From contig NC_092670.1 in the NCBI RefSeq assembly GCF_964355755.1, positions 37,373,795 through 37,437,794 of the forward strand: a stretch of DNA of 64,000 nt. Direction: 5' to 3'. A program made the position numbers and the translations under genes. Origin of the DNA: Antedon mediterranea. Taxonomy: Eukaryota > Echinodermata > Crinoidea > Comatulida > Antedonidae. Under the pieces are notes generated by a model that was not told where the DNA came from, did not search any database, and saw nothing but the letters and a program-made list of their open reading frames with translations. This document shows, in pieces, positions 49,801-56,575 of this stretch (positions are counted from its first letter, which is position 1; each line of letters starts with the position of its first letter).

Positions 49801-50199
49801 ATAAATATTTCAATCAATAAAGATTCCAGGAAAATGTAATCCATGTTGTTTTAGAATGAAAAGTAAATATCTTTTTAATTTCAGTGCAAGTATCTAGATT
49901 CTTGATAGAATTATAACAATTGGGCGGGGCATAAAGTTTAGGCCACCATGTGTCGACAACTGCCGTCGCGAGGCTCAACGCATTTCTTCCCGACAACAAC
50001 GATCTTATAAATCTGAACCTTTATTTAGCTTACGCCTGGATGATGGCGGTCGAAGTCCAAGAAGGTTGCATTAATGACAATATAAATACTTAACTACTAC
50101 TAAACTTTAACTATTCGTAATATATATCCAACTTACCTCAACATATCTAAGTTTATATTTCACAGAAATTTCCTTCAAAAATGGGATCTCGAGCACCAT
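28838..50199 (-). CDS. MBOAT1/2: MBOAT1/2-type lysophospholipid acyltransferase
   Basis: Twelve coding exons: 50137-50199, 48585-48730, 41724-41897, 40656-40711, 39506-39560, 38898-39075, 34412-34502, 32681-32782, 32384-32487, 31573-31770, 30269-30420 and 28838-29036. All have GT/AG borders and join in phase to 505 residues (human MBOAT2 has 520). It is a multi-pass ER acyltransferase that re-acylates lysophospholipids in the Lands cycle. Family marks include FCMSGILAGP, DAINNAAGIGF, the conserved Asn in ENWNI (N336) and the catalytic His in SALWHGFYPGY (H367), then FYDVITWF. The hydrophilic lysine-rich C-terminus ends KKHR, which may help ER retention. The 5' end faces the E2F gene, 1.23 kb between start codons. 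The long introns hold most of the transposons of this window. Confidence 0.96.
29064..29177. mobile_element. Family A MITE, MBOAT1/2 last intron
   Basis: Starts AGCTCTGTCTACACTATCAC after TTA; ends GTTTGATAGTGTAGAAAGAGC. Internally deleted relative to the full 155-bp form. Confidence 0.75.
29376..29878. mobile_element. TIR element of about 500 bp (GAGGTTTCGCAA ends)
   Basis: Inverted repeats of about 46 bp bound the element: GAGGTTTCGCAAYCTTACGA at the left and its complement at the right, extending through ATACGATAACGAAAACGGAT. One mismatch is seen. The interior has CpG-rich words and a CTTGGTGCTTGGCTGCC stretch but no transposase. No convincing target duplication was read. It lies in the last MBOAT1/2 intron. 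Confidence 0.8.
30011..30145. mobile_element. Family A MITE, degraded left end
   Basis: GTTGTCTACTGTATCGAACTAG at one side, GTTTGATAGTGTAGACAAGGC at the other, with the CCCAAATATGG interior. In the last MBOAT1/2 intron. Confidence 0.75.
30535..30640. repeat. Small inverted repeat, MITE-like
   Basis: GAGCGATTCATTATGGGAAG faces CCCATCATGCATCGCTCACG around a GGAATTGGGAGCAATTCC centre; arms extend to GCAAATAG/CTATTTGC. It lies in an MBOAT1/2 intron. Confidence 0.6.
31823..31977. mobile_element. MITE, family A, intact with TAA target duplication
   Basis: AGCTCTGTCTACACTATC at the left end and GGTGTAGACAGAGCT at the right, flanked by TAA on both sides (31820-31822 and 31978-31980). It is a 155-bp full-length reference copy in an MBOAT1/2 intron. 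Confidence 0.92.
32890..33033. mobile_element. MITE, family A, with TAA target duplication
   Basis: Ends AGCTCTGTCTAC and GTGTAGATAGAGCT; TAA at 32887-32889 and 33034-33036. MBOAT1/2 intron. Confidence 0.88.
33626..33802. mobile_element. MITE, family A, with TTA target duplication
   Basis: Ends AGCTCTGTCCACAC and GTGTAGACAGAGCT; TTA at 33623-33625 and 33803-33805. Small internal duplications lengthen it to 177 bp. Confidence 0.88.
33958..34323. repeat. Tandem duplication, two copies of about 180 bp
   Basis: TAGCTGGTAGAAAACTTG/TAGCTGGTAGTAAACTTG start two copies (about 33955 and 34138) that share ATGAACTGGCAATTT, TTGGAACAGCACCTAATGCT and GAGAAGAGAGGGCT. A poly-G run differs between copies. 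Confidence 0.8.
34849..35145. mobile_element. MITE, family C, copy 2
   Basis: AGATGTATTTTCCC and GGACAATACATCT ends, TTAA on both sides (34845-34848 and 35146-35149). The interior is AT-rich, with TCGATCCAATTTGTGG-type words (reverse strand) shared with the copy at 40806-41126. Confidence 0.85.
35636..35770. mobile_element. Family A MITE
   Basis: AGCTCTGTCTATAGATACTA after TAA; ends TTGATATTGTACACAGAGCC before TTA. In an MBOAT1/2 intron. Confidence 0.75.
36312..36527. repeat. 16-bp minisatellite (CAGTAATATCATCATA), about 13 copies
   Basis: A very homogeneous array with one shortened copy near 36410-36425. Its right end is cut by a family D MITE. Confidence 0.93.
36528..36629. mobile_element. 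MITE, family D (CAGGCCTTGTCTTTT ends), 6-bp target duplication
   Basis: Ends CAGGCCTTGTCTTTT and AAAAGACAAGGCCTG, flanked by TAATAT on both sides (36522-36527 and 36630-36635). It was inserted into the last unit of the 16-bp minisatellite. Confidence 0.9.
37702..37748. mobile_element. Family A MITE fragment
   Basis: GGTCTGTCTACAATATCAAAC followed by GAAACTAGTTTGACAA; the rest is missing. Confidence 0.55.
40080..40143. mobile_element. Family A MITE, 3' fragment
   Basis: CCCATATTTGGGCACATCA then GTTTGATAGTGTAGACAAAGCT; only the right third is left. Confidence 0.6.
40349..40512. mobile_element. MITE, family A, with TTA target duplication
   Basis: AGCTCTGTCTACACTATG at the left and GATAGTGCAGACAGAACT at the right; TTA at 40346-40348 and 40513-40515. 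MBOAT1/2 intron. Confidence 0.88.
40806..41126. mobile_element. MITE, family C, copy 3
   Basis: AGATGTATTGTCC and GGACAATATATCT ends, TTAA at 40802-40805 and 41127-41130. A related decayed interior (TTTTTTCGATCCA, GTCAAAGTGAGC) lies at about 62395-62480 in the MS4A-like gene. Confidence 0.87.
41975..42351. mobile_element. Family A MITE split by a nested element
   Basis: Left part begins AGCTCTGTCTACAC after TAA. Right part ends GTGTAGACAGAGCT before TTA. The family D element at 42023-42221 interrupts it. The age order is therefore family A first, family D later. Confidence 0.85.
42023..42221. mobile_element. MITE, family D, nested, 6-bp target duplication
   Basis: Starts CAGGCCTTGTAGG and ends AAAAGACAAGGCCTG. 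GTGATG is duplicated at 42017-42022 and 42222-42227. Its interior (GGTGAGTGCAATCACTCACC) has its own hairpin. Confidence 0.88.
44463..44727. repeat. C-rich minisatellite (GGACAACTACCCCC)
   Basis: About 16 units of GGACAACTACCCCCY on the plus strand, with variants TAGGACAACTACCCCCTT and CCCGGTCAACTACCCC. It is the reverse complement of the array at 45785-46590. Confidence 0.92.
44787..45177. mobile_element. Foldback element with an internal GGTCTC minisatellite
   Basis: An inverted repeat of about 43 bp (AACGGGTGTTTCGAAACTAG, continuing GAGACCCGAGACCAGAGACC) lies at 44790-44830. Its complement is at about 45133-45175. Between them run about 14 units of GGGTCTCCCTTTTCGTATAT, period near 20 bp. 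A long minus-strand YEKGDP-repeat frame is a product of the array. Confidence 0.88.
45785..46590. repeat. G-rich minisatellite (GGGGGTAGTTGTCC), inverted relative to 44463-44727
   Basis: Units of GGGGGTAGTTGTCC in the 45785-45990 and 46155-46590 blocks, separated by about 160 bp of unique AT-rich sequence. Two blocks are near copies of each other (AGGGGTTAGTTGTCCTACGG at about 45870 and 46163). G-runs of up to 13 make quadruplex formation plausible. Confidence 0.92.
48098..48225. mobile_element. Family A MITE, right end lost
   Basis: TCTCTATCTACAACACTATC then CATATATGGACATGATGATG and CATATCACTACCATA; the terminal right arm is absent. MBOAT1/2 intron 2. Confidence 0.65.
48902..49680. mobile_element. 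Mutator-like non-autonomous element with 9-bp target duplication
   Basis: Terminal inverted repeats of about 80 bp (48902-48981 and 49601-49680) begin CGCCGTGGTTAGGATTCCGG and differ at about one base by eye. TTCAAAGAA flanks the element on both sides (48893-48901 and 49681-49689). Long TIRs with a 9-bp duplication are the hallmark of Mutator-like elements. The 620-bp interior has no transposase frame. It lies in MBOAT1/2 intron 1. Confidence 0.92.
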
Positions 50200-51429
50200 T
50201 TTCGTCCGTAATTCATAATCTTCCAATAATCAACTAGTGAAATCAAGCATGGAGGAGCGGTTACCACACACACGACACTCTCTATACACACACACAATCA
50301 CAAGATAATTATTCAAATGAATTGTAAAGTTCGGAAATGATCGTTTCTGATTGGTCTCCCGTATACTCTATAAACCACGCCCAATGAATGCGGGTTCGAT
50401 ATGTGTTTGTTTGGGAGTGGTGGTGGTGGTGTGCAGTTTTGGTGTGCCTTCTTGGTGCTTTCTTTAAAAAAAAGTCTTGAAAGTCAATTTTAAACCAGCA
50501 GTTAACTAAAACAAATTCAGTTAAATTTTGATGATCTTCTTCTAACGAGGATTCTATTCTAACTTCATCTGACCCTATCTATGGCTGGAAAGGTGAGACC
50601 AGTCTTTGACTGAAGAGGTCGCCCAGTACAAATACAATATTTCAATTGAAAAAAAATTTTAATAAAACAAAAGCCAAACTAATCCGAATTTGCAACAAAA
50701 AAAATCATATTATTATTATATTTAGAACTAGCCTTGCCTATCTATAGTATTTATAGTAATGTATTGTTGTATGTTGGCCGAATGTTTCTTGAAAGCAAAT
50801 GTGTGTGTGTTTTATTATGCGGAGCAATTTGAACGAAACATATTATGCGTGCACGTGTACAGTACTTATTCTAAAAAAATACGCTTAAATTATTTTGTAA
50901 AAAAAGTGCCAGTATCTCAGTATGTATCTTTCTATGGACGATGTGTTATCACGATATGTGTCATATACTGTATATAATATACCTAGTAGGGGCCGCCCTC
51001 TACTGAGGTGCCCCAACTGAGCATGCTACTACACGTGATGATGGCGTTCGCGCGAAATACAATTTCGCGGGCTTCGTTGATTACAAGCCGATACACTGTT
51101 TTCGTAGGCCTATTCAGTTGAACCACAAGAAAGACTTTCTTCGCAGATTTCTGTATTTTAAATATATTATTTGCAATACCGATTGTGCACCATTACTTTT
51201 TACTTACAATATTTATTTTGTTAGAAAAAAAGGGGTATTTTCTTTACCTTACCGGTGTACTACTTTACTTGAAATTTAATCAAAGGGAAGAACGCCGTGC
51301 TAGGCCGCTGATCAATATCCTGTCATTGTTGTACACTTTAGTTTGCTGTCGTTTGGTGGTGGTGGAGACAACATTCAATACTTTTTGTCGTCGTTATTTT
51401 AAAACTTTTAATTTATTAATATTTTGAAA
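50200..51429. promoter_or_regulatory. Shared MBOAT1/2-E2F divergent promoter region
   Basis: This is the region between the divergent start codons of MBOAT1/2 (-) and the E2F gene (+). It contains an ACACACAC-type tract at 50271-50298, a GGTGGTGGTGGTG tract at 50418-50430, and two E2F-like sites at 51047-51071. No ORF in it resembles a known protein. Confidence 0.6.
51047..51071. promoter_or_regulatory. Pair of E2F-type binding sites upstream of the E2F gene
   Basis: The palindrome TTCGCGCGAAA (51047-51057) and the adjacent TTTCGCGGG (51063-51071) both match the E2F consensus TTTSSCGC. They lie about 360-380 bp before the E2F start codon in a locally CpG-rich stretch. Autoregulation is known for vertebrate E2F1-3 promoters; for this gene it is inference. 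Confidence 0.7.
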
Positions 51430-54400
51430 ATGGAAACATTTTCTCCGTCTAAACTTTTTCAACTTCAGAACTTATCACAAATTCAGAGTTCGGATTTAGG
51501 CCTAGGAATGGATGATGATCTTGTTGATGTTGTCGGCTACACACCAACTCCAGGCCTGAAAGGCAGTCAGGTTTACGGGACGCGTCCTCAGCTCGGCAGA
51601 CCACCGGTAAGTAAAATTTGCAGTGTACGCCCTTTTTAATGAAATGGGATAGGTCTAGCCTCCAGTTCCAAACAAATGAAATAGGTGGGAATGAAAGATT
51701 CAATATTTAGGCCTAATGCTGATTTGGCAATTTTTAGCCTTCATTAGAATAGAAAGAATAGAAGTTGGGTTAATTTTATTTCCAAAAAGAATACAAATTC
51801 AGAAACTTAATATTTTTCTAGATTTTATTATTTTCTTTCTAGGCCTATGTTATGGGGGCTTAGGGCCTAGACTTATTCTATCCTAATAATATCTGTTGTT
51901 TTTTAAATTTGTAGGCAAAAAGAAAATTAGAATTAGACTCAACAAGTTTAGAGACAACAAGTCCAAATTTCCAACAAGGATTTAAAACGCCAAGTCCTAA
52001 AATGGCAAGGAAAAAAGCAGCGGTTACTCCAAAAGGATCAGCTTCCAAAGGTACTGTATAATTTATTAATTAACTTCAATATTTTCAAGGAAAGAAACAT
52101 TTTCTATTCATACTAATCTTACATTTATTTAATATACTAATATTTAAAAAACAAAAAAGTTCAAAGTGAATACCAATTTTATTTTTCATTTTGTTAGTAA
52201 AATCACCTGTGGAGAAAACTAGATACGACACTTCTCTGGGCCTACTCACCAAACGTTTTGTGTCACTTCTACGAGGAGCTCCAGAGGGAGTATTAGACCT
52301 GAATAATGCAGCCGAGATATTAAATGTGCAGAAGAGGCGTATTTATGACATAACAAATGTTCTGGAGGGAATTAAACTGATTCAGAAGAAATTTAAAAAT
52401 AATATCCAGTGGAAGTAAGTGGATTCAGTCAACAGTATTGTATTGTGTTTTAAATTAAGCTACTTTTTTTGTTATATTATAATTGGTTGAATTACTTTTT
52501 CCACTCACAGTTTGTTTGTTTGTTTTTTGTTTGTTTTTATTGATTTCCACACATAATTATTAATATAATTAAGTTACAATAAACATCATATATATATAAG
52601 AGAGATGTGTGGCAAATAGAGAACTTTAAAGCTTACCTACCAGAAAAGATACATAAGCATAATCTATAAGGACGAGTAAGAAAATAAATTTAAAAAAATA
52701 TTTATAGTCACTATTATTGTTTTGTTCGTCCTCTTTTTTCTAGGGGAGCTTGCAGTTCTGTTGCCGTGCGGAAAGATGGAACAGAAGGTGTGCCTATTAG
52801 TGCGGAGTCTGTCAACCTACATACAGGTAGGTAACTGTGTAGCCTAAAAGATTGAATATAAGCAGACACATCCGTGAATATCTCGATCATCTTGTCAATG
52901 CTTGTAATGTCAAAGGTTGCCACTCTTTTCAACAAGGTTCAAGAATACAGAGATAACCCCTACAAATATTCATTGGATTCCTCATGTGCACACAAGCCAG
53001 ATGTGTACACTGGACCTCCAGTTTAAGAAATGCCAATACAATAATAATAATAAGATTTACGAAGCGCACATATCCACAAAGTGCTCAAGACGTTTGTGAA
53101 AATCATGAAAAATACAAACCTTGAAACTAAAAACAACAAAAAAATTGCGAAAAAACAGAATAAAAGCCTACCAATCAAACCCACATCACTGCTTCCATTT
53201 ATCATCAATCTAAGGTTCACAAACACGCACAGTTCTCATTATTATGGCTTTGCAGGATTTAATGTTGGCAGCAATCAACCACTCAACTCAACCCTTTGTA
53301 AATGCACAGAATAACTATGTTACAAAAGCTATTATAACGTTTACAGTTCAAAGTAAGACCTAATGGTCGAGCTTTTTTATTTATTTTGTTTGAATTATAA
53401 ATTTGCTTTTTTATGATCAGATATTTCAGATTTAGAAGTACGTGAAAAAAGGCTAGATGAATTAATCCGAAATGCAACTTTGCAACTCAAAATGTTAACA
53501 GAAGATAGAGAAAACCAAAGATATCCTTTTGTTAAAATAAAAACATACAAATGTTCGTGGAAACCACATTATATGTTCCCAATTATGTAAGCTGTTTTAC
53601 TTTGTGCATAACACAGTGGGCAAAGGCCCTTGTAAGGAGCCCTCCAACGCTGCATAGTTGCATTATCTACTCCAAAAACACATTCAATCTTACCGCAAGG
53701 GTTTTTTTGCACAAGCGTCACTTATTTGGAACCAGCTTCCACTCCATATCCGTTAATGTAAATCTCTGAAGCAATTCAAGTCACTTCTAAAATCTCACCT
53801 TTTTCAATAATTCTTGTTGGTCTTGTGAGACATCAGTAAATAGCGCTTTATAAAGGAATGCTCATGCTCTGGGACCTTTGGGTTAACCTGTGACCCTTGG
53901 GTTAACCTGTGACCCTTGGGTTAACCTGTGAGCGCTCATAGCCATAAGCTACTGATTTCAGCTAACTTCATTTATAATGCATAAAACAATAATATATTAA
54001 ATTCCTTGACTTCTGCATTCACGTTTGCATATGTAACATATCACGATATTCGTAATATACAAAGTTTCAACGATCAGACCGTGATAGCAATCAAGGCACC
54101 ACCAGAGACTAGGCTTGAAGTTCCAGACCCAAAAGAGGTAGGCTTTTTATTTATTTATCCAGAAGTTTCTATCTCATGTGTAACAATAACAGTGATCATA
54201 GGAACAGTTTGTGATTGTTGTGTATGGTATTCACTGATGTACTTTTTTCTGTAGGGTGTGCAAATATGGTTGAAGAGTACCAAAGGTCAGATCGAGGTTT
54301 TTCTGTGCCCAGAAGAAAGTCAGGAGGCAAACATACCATTGTCAGACTATAGTAATACATCCTCAAATAGTAGTCTAGGTAAGTTGCCTTTTTTTTTTAT

Positions 54401-54745
54401 TTATCGTGATTCAACCTGGATTTGAACCCAGAATATTCAGTTATGAAGTGGTGCTATAGGTGTGTGCCAGAACATTGGTGGAAAAACCATCAAGTAGAAC
54501 TGGATATTAGATATGAAACGTAATTACTTTCTTTTGAAACAGGAACAGAACATTTCAAATCAGGAGGCATCGACGATGATGAACTAGATTCTCTCCAAAA
54601 GAGCCTACTCCTTCAGACTGATGACCAGAACTCTGGTGACATGGATGATTTTGTCCCTCTCTCACCACCTATGGTTGAAGATTACCTCTTTACACTTGGC
54701 GAGGATGAAGGAATCACCGACCTCTTTGATGCCTACGGACTATGA
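51430..54745 (+). CDS. E2F3: E2F1/2/3-class transcription factor
   Basis: Eight coding exons, 51430-51606, 51915-52050, 52198-52414, 52744-52826, 53421-53520, 54023-54137, 54255-54378 and 54543-54745, join in phase to 384 residues. Domains in order: a cyclin A-binding RxL-type motif AKRKLELD (60-67), which only E2F1-3 carry; the winged-helix DNA-binding domain (about 112-178) with [12 protein letters not shown]; a leucine-zipper dimerisation helix (205-237); the marked box around [11 protein letters not shown] ... [14 protein letters not shown]; and the C-terminal RB-binding/activation motif [17 protein letters not shown] (364-380). It heterodimerises with DP proteins to drive G1/S genes and is restrained by RB. 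The symbol is chosen by class and by the MBOAT neighbour; a single pre-duplication E2F1/2/3 is equally likely. Intron 5 is AT-AC (see separate entry). Confidence 0.95.
53521..54022 (+). other. U12-type AT-AC intron in the E2F gene
   Basis: The 5' splice site is ATATCCTTTT right after AACCAAAG, the canonical minor-spliceosome site. The branch site TTCCTTGAC (54002-54010) lies 13 nt (from its A) before the terminal AC (54021-54022). Splicing here restores the conserved NQRFAYVT at the start of the marked box. No GT/AG alternative keeps the frame with family similarity. A 21-bp motif is repeated three times inside (53876-53930). Confidence 0.93.
53876..53930. repeat. 21-bp tandem repeat in the U12 intron
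   Basis: Three copies of GGGTTAACCTGTGACCCTTG, the first with CCTTTGG. AT-AC intron of the E2F gene. Confidence 0.85.
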
Positions 54746-54826
54746 CAAGGGTAATTGTGTGTTCTCTTCACTTGTTGAAGTTGCATACATCCTGTGCCTA
54801 AAGCCTTGACATTTTGCATCATACTC

Positions 54827-55090
54827 AGATCGGACAATGGATAAATCATAATGTTAATGACTATGTCTTTTTAATTTCGCATCATAATCACATTGGTCAT
54901 ATTAAATGACCATTGATAAATCATAATGTTTAATGACTATTTTTATTTTAATTTTGCATCATAATCACATTGGTCATATTAAATGACCATTGATAAATCA
55001 TAATGTTTAATGACTATGTCTTTTTAATTTTGCATAATACTCAGATCGGTCATATTAAATGACCATTGATAAATCATAATGTTTAATAAC
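54827..55090. repeat. Three to four tandem copies of an 80-bp block
   Basis: Each copy has GATAAATCATAATGTTTAAT, GACTATGTCTTTTTAAT and TTGGTCATATTAAATGACCA. The last motif is a perfect palindrome. They begin about 80 nt after the E2F stop codon, so they may lie in its 3' UTR. Confidence 0.85.
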
Positions 55091-56192
55091 CACTATGTTT
55101 TTTTAAATTTTGCAAATTAAGTGGCACATAATTTAAATAATTTTGGAATTATTGTTTTTGGAATGATCATGAAATAATACAATGGCAGCCTAATTAAAAA
55201 GTGTAAATGAGGCATTTGTACATTTTAGCAGCTTTGTTTTTAATATAATTTATAATCATTATCTTAAAAGTATATTTTACAATGTAAAATTTTATATTTG
55301 TTTATGGGCCTGTTCAGTTACTTACCTGGGAAAGTTGGTTAGAAGAACTCTGCCAACTAACCAAGGTAAATATTCTAAGATGGCACCCCTATGGACATTA
55401 GTAGGTAAAGTTTATTTTTAAAATTACAGTAGGCATAATTCATGTGAACAAAATATGATTTTTAGCAAAAATTAAAATATTGATAGGAAAACTGAATTAA
55501 GGACATGTTAAGCTACTATAAGGAGTGAGTTTGTGTTTATTTTTCAAATAGGGTGATAGAATTACAATTAACATTTTTTCTAATAACTCGTAATATTTCT
55601 GTGTCAAAACGCTAATACTGTAAAATTACAATGGTTTTAAATTAAAGAATTCATGTTGAAATGACTTCATCTGATTTGAAAGATTACCACAAAACCTGAA
55701 TTGGCAGCCACAAATGAGAAAAGGCATTATCGATGGTTCGTTCTAGTTTTGGAAGATACGTGTAGACGCATATTTATAACATACCACATGTAATTAAGAA
55801 GCCTAGCTGTCGCAAACGTACAGGTTTGCCACTGGTTTAATCGACATGAGTGTAATACCATTCTAGTGAGCTCTGGAGATCAAAGGGTTTATCTGTGGCT
55901 GCGACACAATCAGTTCCAAGCCCCTTAACAGAAACCTCGCGCCGCGGAGTATACGTACATACCGTAATATTCATATTTGTCGCAGCCAGAACACAAGATC
56001 AACAGAATGTTAAAAGTTGTCAAGGCGAGCTCAGTGTCCTGTTTAAATTGCCAAGCTTTATTGAAGACGCATGTAATTACTTGTAATATCAAGAAGCCAG
56101 CTGTTACAAACGTACAGGTTCACCACTTTTATAGTCAACATGAGCACAATACTACTCCAGTTCGCTACATTTCACAATGAATTTTATAATTG

Positions 56193-56386
56193 AAGTTTGC
56201 GGTACACCACGTATATTAGTTCTGAAAAGAACTGTTGAGTTTCTCGACGTTTCAATCAATATGCTTTGATCGTCCTCAGGAGCGAGAACATTCTCATCAA
56301 AGAATTTTGATTGAAACGTCTAGAAACTCAACAGTTCTTTTCAGAACTAATATATGTGGTATACCGCAAACTTTATATCAACATTT
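56193..56386. repeat. Palindromic MITE-like element
   Basis: AAGTTTGCGGTACACCACGT at the left faces ATGTGGTATACCGCAAACTT at the right; inner arms AGTTCTGAAAAGAACTGTTG and CAACAGTTCTTTTCAGAACT are exact complements. A loop of about 60 bp lies at the centre. Confidence 0.85.
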
Positions 56387-56575
56387 GATTTCGCTATGCA
56401 AATCTTCAAACAATATATAATTTTATAATTATTATTATTGTTTTTTTGCCGTTTTTACTTGGCACGTGCCTACGATGTGTACTGTTGGCCAATTTACCCC
56501 TGCAACCTTATTACAACTTTTTCAGCACAGATTTCTCATTCATAAAATTAAATTATAAAATCGTGCACGGACGTA

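Larger units (their letters stand above)
54746..56575. other. 3' flank of E2F and intergenic region
   Basis: Includes the E2F 3' UTR with a triplicated block (54827-55090), a dispersed direct duplication (about 55790-55870 and 56080-56165, sharing CAAACGTACAGGTT), and a palindromic MITE-like element (56193-56386). No canonical AATAAA was found close to the E2F stop. The convergent GAREM-like gene ends at 56576. Confidence 0.5.
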
